Shown here one piece after another: positions 49,224 to 60,415 of a stretch of 64,000 nucleotides of DNA. A program made the position numbers and the translations under genes. The notes below the pieces were generated by a model. The model was not told the DNA's origin, made no database searches, and worked only from the letters and a program-made list of their open reading frames with translations. Source of the stretch: Zoroaster sp. YZ-2022. Taxonomy: Eukaryota; Echinodermata; Asteroidea; Forcipulatida; Zoroasteridae. Each line of letters opens with the position of its first letter. Position 1 is the stretch's first letter. The DNA is taken from assembly GCA_029582265.1 (NCBI GenBank), contig CM055828.1, positions 3,641,402-3,705,401 of the forward strand, read 5' to 3'.

Positions 49224-49604
49224 GCTATAGATTACTCAGCATTAGCCAGCCTTGAGTCTGGACATCTTTTGGACAACCTATTTACTAAATTCACATCCTG
49301 TTTGTGTCTGCAAAGGTATTGGCACCTTACCATTTGGACACACCAGTTCTTTCGCCTCGGTCCATCAAGGCTGCCCTTGGGTGTGGTTGCTTATATCCCA
49401 TGGGTGAACAGCACGGCCGGCTGCTGGGTTGGAACTCTTGTGCATGTTTTGCATTGTAACTGTGCACACCCGATTGCATGGACTTTTAACAGGATGGAGA
49501 AGGGGTCAGAGTGAGGTGATGGGACTGTGTTCTACTTTCTTCCTCCATGGTTCTACTTACATGTATGATGAACACGGAGTGAATTTACAGGGTTTCACTA
49601 TAAC

Positions 49605-50797
49605 TTAACCCTTCTGTGACTGCAAGGGTCAAAATCAGTCAAATTTTTAGTATACCTGCCAAGGTATATCTCGTCACTTAAAAGTCAAACACTGTCAAAC
49701 CTTTTGTGCAGTAAGCACATTTACAGGTCAAAATGAGTCTACCGTTTTTGACTGGTAAAAACATTATCTTGTATTGTTGAGGGTGGTCAAAATGACAGTA
49801 AAAACCAGTCAAAAATGCCTCTGTGTGCACAGTTGTTAATCGTCTAAAACACTCAGTTGACTGATAACTTTAAGGAGGAAATAGTGAAAGCGCATTCAGA
49901 GTATTTTAATTAATTCTATTGTAGAAATGGATCATCAACTGATGATCAAATTTCATATTTGAATTTTTAATTGTTTGTCAGACAAAATAATCACCATCAA
50001 TCTTTTAGAAAAAGATATGCTCAGCTTCTTTGGTGTAACAATGGTGTGAACCCCTTTTCCTGTATCTTAAAAATGAATGCTTAACATCAAAAGGGAGAAT
50101 ATTTGGCACTTCCTACTACTTTCTCATAAAAAAAGAAGAATACTCTCAAGATATTATAGTTGGACACTTGGTCGCTCAGAAAAATAACAGTTAGAACCCC
50201 AACACAGTCACACATTGTCACGAGGGAAACCGCTTGAGGCCTTGTAGATACTTTGACCTTTAAAATCATAATCTGAAAAACAGTGCAGTACGGATGTGTG
50301 CAGAAGACATTTTGAAGCTATGGAACCATTTAAGTGGTTATAATACACTGTAGATACATGTACATCTTGTTTGATTGCCCTCTTCAAAAATTATAACAAT
50401 AAAAAATACTACATGCAACTGGTCATTTCCACTGCATTTTTGCAGAGAACGATTTCTTTCAAAATTTTGCATAGCAAAATTTTAACCATCCTACTATTGA
50501 TGCACTTTAGTGGAAAGTTGCTGTAGAGGTCAAAACCAGTCAACTGCCTGTTTTGACTGTTGACCCAAATGTACACACAGGGGCATTTTTCACTGGTTTT
50601 TACTGTCATTTTGACCACCCTCAACAATACAAGACAATGCTTTTACCAGTGAAAAACAGTCGACTCATTTTGACCTGTAAATGTACTTACTACACGTAAG
50701 GTTTGACAGTGTTTGACTTTTAAGTGCACTAGATATACCTTGGGAAGTATTTCAAAATTTTGACTGATTTTGACTGTTGTAGTAGTAAGAGGGTTAA
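49605..50797. mobile_element. 1.19-kb TTAA-flanked foldback element
   Basis: Arms of about 240 bp (49605-49850 and 50560-50797) are inverted copies: TTAACCCTTCTGTGACTG.. and ..GTAGTAAGAGGGTTAA, with GTCAAAATGACAGTAAAAAC internally. TTAA at both ends (49605, 50794). The interior has no coding content. Confidence 0.82.
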
Positions 50798-50847
50798 GGC
50801 AGTAATAAATCTGTGTGTATGTCAATGCAAATTATGAACAGAAAATC

Positions 50848-51735
50848 TTGAATTTGGATTAGCAAATCTTGAATTTGGATGAGCAAATCTTGAATTTGGA
50901 TGAGCAAATCTGGAATTTGGATGAGCAAATCTTGAATTTGGATTAACAAATCTAGAATTTGGATGAGCAAATCTGGAATTTGGATGAGCAAATCTAGAAT
51001 TTGGATGAGCAAATCTAGAATTTGGATGAGCAAATCTTGAATTTGGATGAGCAAATCTTGAATTTGGATGAGCAAATCTTGAATTTGGATGAGCAAATCT
51101 TGAATTTGGATGAGCAAATCTTGAATTTGGATGAGCAAATCTTGAATTTGGATGAGCAAATCTTGAATTTGGATGAGCAAATCTTGAATTTGGATGAGCA
51201 AATCTTGAATTTGGATTAACAAATCTAGAATTTGGATGAGCAAATCTAGAATTTGGATGAGCAAATCTGGAATTTGGATGAGCAAATCTGGAATTTGGAT
51301 GAGCAAATCTTGAATTTGGATGAGCAAATCTTGAATTTGGATTAGCAAATCTAGAATTTGGATGAGCAAATCTTGAATTTGGATGAGCAAATCTAGAATT
51401 TGGATGAGCAAATCTGGAATTTGGATTAGCAAATCTAGAATTTGGATGAGCAAATCTGGAATTTGGATGAGCAAATCTGGAATTTGGATGAGCAAATCTA
51501 GAATTTGGATGAGCAAATCTGGAATTTGGATTAGCAAATCTTGAATTTGGATGAGCAAATCTAGAATTTGGATGAGCAAATATGGAATTTGGATGAGCAA
51601 ATCTAGAATTTGGATGAGCAAATCTGGAATTTGGATGAGCAAATCTAGAATTTGGATGAGCAAATCTGGAATTTGGATGAGCAAATCTGGAATTTGGATG
51701 AGCAAATCTGGAATTTGGTTGAGCAAATCTAGAAT
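50848..51735. repeat. 21-bp minisatellite, about 42 copies
   Basis: GAATTTGGATGAGCAAATCT(T/A/G) repeated with a few alternating single-base variants. Since 21 is divisible by three it creates a 341-residue minus-strand frame of LLIQIQD repeats (50794-51819) and plus-strand frames; none is a credible gene. Confidence 0.96.
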
Positions 51736-52188
51736 TTTCAGAAGCATTTTGTTATGCGATGCTTCTGTTTTTGTCCTGACTGTCAAACTTGTGTCCCTTA
51801 CTGTCAAACAAATTTCCACCTACAGTACAAAGGGGCTGTAAACCCTGCTAGTTATGACGTTGTTGACATAATCATATATCTCCCTGCCGGTTATGACGTT
51901 GTTGACATGATCTGTATATATCTTGATCTGTATATATCTTGATCTGGGCAATCACAAGTGTTTTCAGGCTTTAAAGACACACTTTTGTAAGTAGAATTGG
52001 CAGAGTTGATGAGTAACAATGACTAAAAGAAACTTGATTTCCGTTAATAGAGTAAGGGCCCCAAGGACTGTGTTGTTTTTTAGGCCATTCTCTGTAAAAA
52101 TTGCATGATATGAACAAAAGTTGGGACTTTGGCTATAGATGTACGTGGGGTGTACAGTCCTAATGTACACATGTACAGTACAATGTGC

Positions 52189-52311
52189 GGAAATAATGTC
52201 AAACCCAACCACAATGTCTAAACATGTGTTTTTAGCAGACGACAAAATGGCCAACATCTCACTGGATATGCATACATCATCTTTTAAAGAAAAATTTGTG
52301 ATATTTGTCAT

Positions 52312-52349
<38 letters not shown>

Positions 52350-52422
52350 CTTTTAAAGAAAAATTTGTGATATTTGTCATAGTTGGATAGAAAAGTGGCG
52401 GTTGTATACTACATTCTTTTCC
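52189..52422. mobile_element. MITE related to the AATGTCGTATCC family, with poly-A expansion
   Basis: Left GGAAATAATGTCAAACCC, right GTGGCGG..TACATTCTTTTCC. The middle segment GTGTTTTTAGCAGACGACAA is shared with the first intron of the PRIM2-like gene (about 55885-56100). A ~31-bp poly-A run (52317-52347) is flanked by a duplicated AAAGAAAAATTTGTGATATT. Confidence 0.65.
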
Positions 52423-53179
52423 ATGTACATGTACATATGGAATGTGATTTATACAGCTTATATATTGTATCGAGTCACTATGACACAATGTTATTTTAAG
52501 TACAAAATACAATTTAAACATATTAGCACACAAGTACCCAACTGGGCAAATGTACCCAACTGGGCTAATGCGCCTATTGCTTTAGTTAGGGATCAGTTCC
52601 ATGGCCTTGATCATCCTGTGATGGCTGATGTATACAGGCAGGCCAAATGAATGGATAATGATATAATAATTGACTGATTGATTGATTTGTGTTTTCACTT
52701 TGAACTGTAATTGTAACATCAAATATTGTAAAAATACAGAAAAATAAGATTTGAGATGCCATGTCTAACATAAAATTAATAATCATTAAAAACTATTGTT
52801 TCTGTTGACCTCTCCTTACAAAAGAAGATGTGTCTAGACTTTTGTACAGCTGTTGTGCTGTCACAACTTGATCTGGGGGGGGGGGGGCTCTTTTGTAAAC
52901 TAGTGATGTCATGGTCTCATGGTCTGTTGTTCAATGACCAGAAGGCTAGAATATTAAACCATGCATCAAAAAATAAGCCATAACAAATGGTGATAAACAA
53001 GCATTATAAATCATTAGTGCACGAGTCAGTATGACAAATGCACATTTTCACAGTGTCTACCTAGTGCCCTTTTATCATACGACACGTCATAAAGTCATTT
53101 TGCGCATGTTCAAGGGCGACTTTTTTCATCTTTTCAATCTTTGAACAATGCCTTCAGGCCTTCTAGGCCTTCTAGTCCT

Positions 53180-53602
53180 TCTAGGGCCAATACACTGGAC
53201 TCCCTTGATATCCTTGGCCCTAACCCCAAATGAAGCGATTTTTCTTGTTTTTAAACTTTTGATCTGCTAATTATTACAACCTAAAATTTAGTGATGAGGT
53301 AACCTTGCCCAGGCAGACACTGTGACATGAAATCCATTATTCTGGGATATCTCACTTTCATGAAATTATCAGAACATTTTTGAAATTTCAAAAACAGAAA
53401 TAATAAAATTAAAATTTCACCAAAATTAATGATCCCACAATAGTGAACTTTATGCCAAAAGTGTCTGCTTGGGCAAGCTTACCTAATCACAAAGTTTTAG
53501 ATTGTAATAATTAGCAGATCAAAAGTTGAAAAATCGCTCCTTTTTTGTACATGTGGGGATAGGGCCAAGGATACGGAGGGAGTCCAGTGTATTGGCCCTA
53601 GA
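53180..53602. mobile_element. 423-bp palindromic MITE
   Basis: CTAGGGCCAATACACTGGAC at the left is repeated inverted at the right (..GTCCAGTGTATTGGCCCTAG). Inverted similarity extends about 150 bp inward (GATCTGCTAATTATTACAA / inverse). Confidence 0.85.
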
Positions 53603-53672
53603 ATTGGGCTAATACAGCAGTAATTGTAACAACATTTACTTAGAATGGCTTAACATTAACAAGTCTTTATTG

Positions 53673-54129
53673 GGAAAGAATGTCGTATCCAACCGCCACT
53701 TTTTAAGGGTTTTTTGGAATTTTTTTTGCAACCACTAACCTGTTAAAAAAATTATTCTATACATTTTTGGGGGTACAGAAAATGAAAACTATCTTTAAAA
53801 TCCACTTTTATGATGGTTTTCGGACTTTATTTCCCTTCTATAAAAATCCTCCCCTTCAGAAAATAGAAGGATCCTATTATAGTTGCCACAGCGCATGTAC
53901 AATGATCGTGTTGGTCACTAACAGGGGAGTTGACAAGATCAAACATGACAGGAGTCCGGAAGTCATCTTATACCAAAAATGCCTAATTTTTCATGAAATA
54001 AATATCCTGGAATAATTTGAAGTATATGTCCATCATCATCCATATGTTCTCCACCTTACTGGGTAGGTAAGATTACATTATTGGTTATATTGAATGAGAA
54101 AAAGTGGCGGTCGGATACGACATTCTACC
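53673..54129. mobile_element. MULE-like MITE, copy 1
   Basis: Ends GGAAAGAATGTCGTATCC and the inverse ..GGATACGACATTCTACC. A 9-bp target duplication with one mismatch flanks it: TCTTTATTG (53664-53672) and CCTTTATTG (54130-54138). Same family as 56305-56757 in the opposite orientation. Confidence 0.85.
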
Positions 54130-54416
54130 CCTTTATTGCAAACAAATAGTTACTGCATATACTTTGTCTTTGTATAGGCTGTAGGAAACATTACTCTTGG
54201 CTTGATTGCCAACTCATTTTGATGATAATTTTTAGAAGAGAGACGAAGTCCAAATACAACAGTTGTTTTTAAATACAAACAACATCTTGTTCTTGACTTG
54301 ACCATGGAGGAAGGATTAGGCTACTCTCCGACAGAATTCTCTTTACTGTTTAACTAAAATATAAGGTCAAACTCAAACACCTTCTTTTAGTTTACGTTAC
54401 ACTTACTGAAACATTA

Positions 54417-54600
54417 GGTGGACAAGAATAACTTCACAGTTCCTGATACTCCGAAGGTCTTCTAGACGTAACCAGTCCGTAACGTAGAACTCCCAAGTTG
54501 TCAGTTTAACCACGATAAAGTCATTCCACAGTTACGACATCAACAGGGATGAAGGGCAAAGCAAGGGCGATCAATTTGTCACGGGAGTCGCCATTTTCCC
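54417..54600 (-). other. Candidate noncoding first exon of TRAK
   Basis: On the minus strand an AAAATGGCGAC element near 54597-54587 (like YY1-type initiator elements) is followed by about 175 bp ending in a strong donor TTTCA|GTAAGTG at 54417. Small ATG frames inside stop quickly. This could be the 5' UTR exon spliced to the TRAK exon at ~46.5 kb. Purely inferential; no transcript data. Confidence 0.3.
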
Positions 54601-55649
54601 ATGCATAATAATATAAATTGCATGGGCAAATTTTTCGATAAGTGCATGCGCATAACTCGACGATTGGAGGCGCTATACACGAAAGTTGCACTTTCTTTTT
54701 CCAAAACTTTCACTTTGAAAAACACTAGGCAATCGGGACCTAGTAATACATAACGAGTCGCTCATTTGGCCGGGATTCATGTCGAGTAAATAACAAAATA
54801 TGCCTCCATGTTCTAGTTTTCAAGGAAGGATTACTTTAAAATACGTGATAGTACAGAAAAAAGTGCCAGCAACATTTCAAGTTTCTAATAATTTCTTTCT
54901 TGGACTCTTTACATACTCAATGATAATTATCAGCGATTCTTTTTTTTAAATGTGTAGGCAAATGTACTCGATTTTGTTTGAGAGATGTGCAGAGTTCAGA
55001 CTTGTTTATGGTTAATGATACTTCCTTTATAATATAAAATAAGTGTAAAAGTACTTTCCCAATTAATAATGATTGCATATAGTGACAGAACATTACTTGC
55101 ACATAATAACAAGTTTGTGTCATGAGTGAATACATATTTTAACCACAATATGCTCCCAGTTCACATTTACCAGTGAAAGATGAAGTTAAACTTTTTATGG
55201 ATCGCCTTGACAGTCAAAACCCAAACTCAATCCCAAGCCCGCCTCGCCACCGCCACCAACGAGATTCTTTGTGGAGTCTCCGTCAATCTATTTTCAATTT
55301 CTCACCAGTTGCCGTTATTGTGGTAATTTTGTTGTGATTTTGCATGGTTTTAAATAATTAATATTTAGAGTCCAATTAAATGGTTAATATACATTTCAAT
55401 AATCTCTATTTATGAACATTAATTCCACCCCACGCACAAAACAGGGTTTGAACATTGCTCCCTCACACACACGTCGATACATGCTCTCGATCTCCTGAGC
55501 ATGCAAGAGCGCCCCCAATGTACATGTACGTAACAACAACAAAACATGGCAGTCCCAATGATGAAATAAAGTTTGTAAACATGCCACTATTTGTAAATAA
55601 ATTGTTGAAGTAATTTGTGCCCTCACTTTAATTATAGCTTGTGGAAAAA

Positions 55650-55861
55650 ATGGCTTTTTACATCAAGCCTCCAAGTGGTACTGAAAATTTACAAAATTTG
55701 GCTGTCTTTGGTAAGAAACGCTTGACATTTCTGAAGCAAGTTTTGAGATGCGACAGCATTACTGATTTCCGTGCGCTTTTGGAATGTGCTGATACGGCAG
55801 ACGTCTCCGAGTGTTTGATTGAAGGAACCACGAAGGATCGGGTGTCGCATTTTCTTCTCAG
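55650..55861 (+). CDS. PRIM2: PRIM2-like exon 1 (residues 1-71)
   Basis: ATG 55650 is chosen. The frame is open to GTG 55641 and to a possible acceptor (TTATAG at 55637), so an upstream coding exon is possible; 55197-55325 would fit in phase. Donor GTATAC, phase 2. Confidence 0.82.
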
Positions 55862-58800
55862 GTATACTATGAAAATGTGATATTTTGGAAAGAATGTCGA
55901 ACCCATCCGCCACTTGGGCATAGGCAAGCATGTGTTTTTAGCAGACGACAAAATGGCCTCTCGCTGGATGTGCATACAAGTTACACTTACAACTACAAGT
56001 AACATTCATTGCTGAAACTCTCCCAAAATATCATTTCCAATCCTCACTTGACTATCTATCATATTTTAAAGGAAAATTTGCCATGCTTTCCGATGTTTAC
56101 AATAGGAATAGGATATTTTACATAATTCAGATTCTATTTACAATGATTTAAGCACAGCCATTAGTTCTGCTTCTGGTTACATCTAGCCATAAAGGAATCT
56201 CTTGGGTCTGATACAACCCAATGTCAAGACAGTACAGTAATTGCAGCTATTTAAGTCCCATCTCTCAACATCCCAGCCCTCTCATTATTCAGTCAGTAGT
56301 TTGGGGTAGAATGTCGTATCTGGCCGCCACTATTTTTCATTAAATATAACCAATAATGTAATCTTACCTACCTGGTAAGGTGGAGAACATATGGATGATG
56401 ATGGACATATACTTCAAATTATTCCAGGATATTTATTTCATGAAAAATCGGGCATTTTTGGTATAGGGCCTACGATGACTTCCTCAGTCATGTCAGTCTG
56501 ATCTTGTAAACTCCACAATTAGTGACCAACACAGTCATTGTACATGCGTAGTGGCAACTATAATAGGATCCTTCTATTTTCTGAAGGGGAGGATTTTTTT
56601 TAGAAGGGAAATCAAGTCCGAAAACCATCATAAAAGTGGATTTTAGATATAGTTTTCACTTTCTGTACCACCAAAAATCGATAGAATGTTTTTTTAACTG
56701 GTTAGTGGTTGCAATTAAAGCCCTTAAAAAGTGGCTGCCGGATACGACATTCTTTCCGTAGTTTGGCATAAAATCAGTTGTGATGATGCATTACAATGGC
56801 TTCATTTAGTAATATTTGAGAGAACCATACAGGCAAATTTTGTACACAGATGAATGTATAAACTTTCTTTGAAGAAAGCCTTGCTTGTATACAATTTTAC
56901 TCAATTTAATACCGTTTGTATTCAGACTTGCTTGCTGTCAAGATCAAGAGCTTGCCTCATTTTATGTGAAAGCTGAGACTGAGCTGTTTTGTTACCGATT
57001 TTCCAGCATGAATTCCACCGAACTCGTTCGTCTTTTAAAATCAACTCATCATTTCTTGATGAAACTCTCCAGATACCACTGCACCAAAAGAAAGCCATAT
57101 GTCCCAGGATATCTACAGTCCAGCTACCGATCAAGTTGCAGTGATTTGTTAAAGATCCTGCAAGGAATGATAGCTGGTGGGCAGACCTGGGATGACATCA
57201 TTTTCAGGTATCTGGATGAAAGCAGGTCAGAGTTCATCCAGGTACCTTTTGAGTATGTGCTATCTCTTGTTGCTGGGAGATGTGTGGTGGTGGAGAGAGG
57301 TGTGGCTAGGGTCCCAATTGCCGAGATGCTCAAGGTGTTTGCCTACTTGTTTGAGAGGATAGTCTCTGATGGTATGGTGGACGCTCGCCACTCTGCCCAA
57401 GAAGTAGTGAGTGAAGACAAACGCATGGATGATCTGTTTCGTGAAATCAGACGATTATACTACTCTGGAAGTAGAATCACAGGGACTGCTTTGATGATGG
57501 AATGTGAACCGGTATCGAGTGATGATATTGATAAATTATCGATATGTTTCCCACCATGCATGCAACACCTGCATAGAATGCTGAGAAAGAAACATCGACT
57601 GAGACACTTCTCAAGGGTGAGAGGGTATTATGAAAAGTTTTGCTTTCTTTCTTAAGTTTGCTCTTACTAGTATTTTTCAAAAGTTGGATCAGGATTTGGT
57701 AGCAACTATGAATTATATTGTGTTATGTTTCAAATTTATGATAGATCCAGTACACATTGTTTCTGAAAGAGGTCGGACTGCCTGTCTCCCATGCTGTGAA
57801 TTTCTGGCAGAGAGAGTACTCACAGACAGCCTGTTGTTATGGAGACAATGCAGGATGCACACATGATTGGAAACGAGACAGTAGGAGGTACACATACAGC
57901 ATCAGGCATTTGTATGGGTTGGAGGGGTCAAGGGTCAACTACAGAGCTCATAGTTGCCGTTCGTTACAGGTATGCAATAAATCATTAGGAACAAGCGGAG
58001 AGCTAATCAATCGCTCACAGAGCATTGGACAGATTAATCTTCAGCTCGGGATAACAGCAGGAATCTTCTAATTATTCAGTGTGTTGAACTTTTTAACCCT
58101 TGCTTGCACTGCATTTAGTTTGAAAATAAAATATATACATAATATTGAAAGTTGAAAATATCAACTTTTAATAAAAACATGAAGGTACTTAGAAGGTCTG
58201 AAATTAAAAGAATTTGTTATCAATTTTGTTTGTCTTTCTGTTAAGGAGTGTAGCATTGGACATGGGGAAGAGGGTGGATGTCCATTCCGGCACTTTGATG
58301 ACTTTCATCTTAGCGCCACCATAAGTAATGCTGGCATCATGTCGGTGACGGACAAGAAACAGATAGATGATCTTGCACGACAAGGGCACGCCCAGGCAGC
58401 TTGCCACGCCTTCTTTAAGAAATCGGTTGCAGTGAATCTTGAACATCTGCTGAAGTCGACTGGAGAATGTAAGAGGACAGATAGCAGCTCAGACGACACT
58501 GATGTTCAGCCTTCCGTCATGAAGAAATCAAGACTTATCGAGAATGAATGCCATGCAGATGTATCTGATGATGAGAAGGGTCGCAGCACTGTTACTGTAC
58601 AGGACAGCATTCTTAACAAGAAAAACACAACAAAACCGATAAATATTCAAAGCAATCCAAGTGTGGAAAATACTCCAAGAGGGCGCACTCTCTCCACCAA
58701 AGGAGCCTCGCCTGATCAGAAGACTGTCTTGCCCAATGAGAACATGACAAGGCATTGTGCTGGTATCTCCGGCACCCTTCTTAGAAACCCTGTAGGTTCA

Positions 58801-59628
58801 AATCAGGAGGGCTCCATACCGAACAAACCTACAACAACCCATCACACTGATAGCACCAGCACCCTTCTTAGAAACCCTGTAGGTTCAAATCAGGAGGGCT
58901 CCATACCGAACAAACCTACAACAACCCATCACACTGATAGCACCAGCACCCTTCTTAGAAACCCTGTAGGTTCAAATCAGGAGGGCTCCATACCGAACAA
59001 ACCTATAACAACCCATCACACTGATAGCACCAGCACCCTTCTTAGAAACCCTGTAGGTTCAAATCAGGAGGGCTCCATACCGAACAAACCTATAACAACC
59101 CATCACACTGATAGCACCGGCACCCTTCTTAGAAACCCTGTAGGTTCAAATCAGGAGGGCTCCATACCGAACAAACCTACAACAACCCATCACACTGATA
59201 GCACCAGCACCCTTCTTAGAAACCCTGTAGGTTCAAATCCGGAGGGCTCCATACCGAACAAACCTACAACAACCCATCACACTGATAGCACCAGCACCCT
59301 TCTTAGAAACCCTGTAGGTTCAAATCCGGAGGGCTCCATACCGAACAAACCTACAACAACCCATCACACTGATAGCACCAGCACCCTTCTTAGAAACCCT
59401 GTAGGTTCAAATCCGGAGGGCTCCATACCGAACAAACCTACAACAACCCATCACACTGATAGCACCAGCACCCTTCTTAGAAACCCTGTAGGATCAAATA
59501 AGAAGGCAACCTCAAGCCAGACTATTACCATCTTGAAAGAAGTTCAGATTGAGAAGCCTTCTGATTACTACAGGAGCTATGTCCGTCTCCTTGGGAGCCT
59601 GCATCAACTGGAGGAGTCAAAATTATGA
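55650..59628 (+). CDS. PRIM2: DNA primase large subunit-like protein (PRIM2 family) with repeat tail
   Basis: PRIM2 partners the catalytic primase in the DNA polymerase alpha-primase complex. Exons: 55650-55861, 56926-57616, 57751-57969, 58246-59628, all GT-AG with matching phases; 834 residues. Matches seen: FYIKPPS near the N-terminus, HFLLRLACCQ (67-76), FPPCMQHLH, LRKKHRLRHF, YTYSIRHLYGLEG, GGCPFRHF. The four cysteines of the [4Fe-4S] cluster are all present: C282, C370, C386, C427 (spacing 88, 16, 41; human 80, 17, 40). The nucleic-acid-binding LRH and YxYxIRH motifs are kept. Odd: weak overall similarity, few introns, and a ~330-residue tail with 29-residue repeats where human PRIM2 has ~50 residues. 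Likely a divergent paralogue, but it could be this species' only PRIM2. Confidence 0.9.
55885..56100. repeat. MITE fragment in PRIM2-like intron 1
   Basis: Starts GGAAAGAATGTCGAACCC and contains GTGTTTTTAGCAGACGACAA, both shared with 52189-52422. The right end is not clear. Confidence 0.6.
56305..56757. mobile_element. MULE-like MITE, copy 2, in PRIM2-like intron 1
   Basis: GGTAGAATGTCGTATC.. and ..GATACGACATTCTTTCC ends, flanked by an exact 9-bp duplication GTAGTTTGG (56296-56304 and 56758-56766). Inverted relative to copy 1 at 53673-54129. Confidence 0.88.
56926..57616 (+). CDS. PRIM2: PRIM2-like exon 2 (residues 71-301)
   Basis: Acceptor TTTGTATTCAG. It contains the helical N-terminal domain and the first cluster cysteine (C282, codon at 57557). 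The donor GTGAGA after AGG gives phase 0. This single 691-nt exon spans what is many exons in vertebrate PRIM2. Confidence 0.9.
57751..57969 (+). CDS. PRIM2: PRIM2-like exon 3 (residues 302-374)
   Basis: 219 nt, phase 0/0. YTLFLKEVGLPVSHAVNFWQ matches GLFLKGIGL..ALQFWKQ of PRIM2; YTYSIRHLYGLEG and the second cluster cysteine C370 follow. A cysteine-rich insert (TACCYGDNAGC) is unusual. Confidence 0.9.
58246..59628 (+). CDS. PRIM2: PRIM2-like exon 4 (residues 375-834)
   Basis: Acceptor TTCTGTTAAG. It encodes the last two cluster cysteines (C386 in GGCPFRHF, C427 in AACHAFF), a charged linker, the 29-residue repeats and a short unique end (YYRSYVRLLGSLHQLEESKL). Candidate polyadenylation signal AATAAA at 59981. 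Confidence 0.9.
   Translation, partial: ECSIGHGEEGGCPFRHFDDFHLSATISNAGIMSVTDKKQIDDLARQGHAQAACHAFFKKSVAVNLEHLLKSTGECKRTDSSSDDTDVQPSVMKKSRLIENECHADVSDDEKGRSTVTVQDSILNKKNTTKPINIQSNPSVENTPRGRTLSTKGASPDQKTVLPNENMTRHCAGISGTLLRNPVGSNQEGSIPNKPTTTHHTDSTSTLLRNPVGSNQEGSIPNKPTTTHHTDSTSTLLRNPVGSNQEGSIPNKPITTHHTDSTSTLLRNPVGSNQEGSIPNKPITTHHTDSTGTLLRNPVGSNQEGSIPNKPTTTHHTDSTSTLLRNPVGSNPEGSIPNKPTTTHHTDSTSTLLRNPVGSNPEGSIPNKPTTTHHTDSTSTLLRNPVGSNPEGSIPNKPTTTHHTDSTSTLLRNPVGSNKKATSSQTITILKEVQIEKPSDYYRSYVRLLGSLHQLEESKL
58774..59502 (+). repeat. 87-bp coding minisatellite in the PRIM2-like gene, 8 copies plus a partial
   Basis: ACCCTTCTTAGAAACCCTGT recurs every 87 bp (58774, 58861, 58948 and on), encoding TLLRNPVGSN(Q/P)EGSIPNKP then (T/I)TTHHTDST(S/G). 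Copies differ at only a few bases, in blocks (Q in copies 1-5, P in 6-8). Confidence 0.97.
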
Positions 59629-60415
59629 CTGATTATATACAATTTAAGACTGTCTATTGAAAACTAACTGAGAGAGTTTCAAAACTTGGAACGTTTCATT
59701 GGGACCACTGATTGTTCCCATCAGAAATGTATGTACTAGGAACAGGACGACAAACATTACTGGGAATAAATGCTGTTCCTACAGGTGGGAAAATTTACAT
59801 TCCTTTAGGAACACTGCATTCCTGAAGGGATTATTTCTAATGGGGCTAGAAATTATTGTGCAATACTGAGTTTTTCTCTTTGGGGGAGACCTTAAGCTAA
59901 TATGTACACTCAATCTTCAATTACTTGAAATGCTGCTTTTTGTAAATGAAACTGTATAAAATGTTGTAAGGTTTTGCTCAAATAAAATAATAAAATAACC
60001 TTTAATCTTAAAACATTCTAGTTTTTATCAATCACAAAAGTTTTTATTGCAGAAACATAAATGTTCCTGAGTTATTGTAAATATCATTATTCATTCTTGT
60101 AAAATGTATTTTTACCGGTAATGACACGCAGGGGAAGTCCAAGGATGGCAGCGAGTGAGGGGGTGTGGACTGCACACAGTCATAAGGGGTAGCATGACGC
60201 CCCATTTGCCCACTGGATACATCAATGATTATATCATTTATACTGCTGCTTTTTAGCACAATAAAATGATGCACAATAAAATGATGCACAATAAAATGAT
60301 GCACAATAAAATGATGTTTACACCTTCAAAATAATGATGTTAGGATGATAAAACAGCTTCAATTAACTGACAGATGCACATACTGTGACGCTAATAATAC
60401 TGTCAATAAAACCTT
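59629..60415 (+). other. 3' UTR and flank of the PRIM2-like gene
   Basis: AATAAA at 59981-59986. A 16-bp repeat (GCACAATAAAATGATG, about 4 copies, 60254-60318) follows. No other coding content. Confidence 0.5.

Noticed and set aside
50794..51819. 341-residue minus-strand open frame of LLIQI(Q/P/L)D repeats
   Set aside because: Entirely produced by a 21-bp minisatellite that also keeps plus-strand frames open; no unique domain or splice context.
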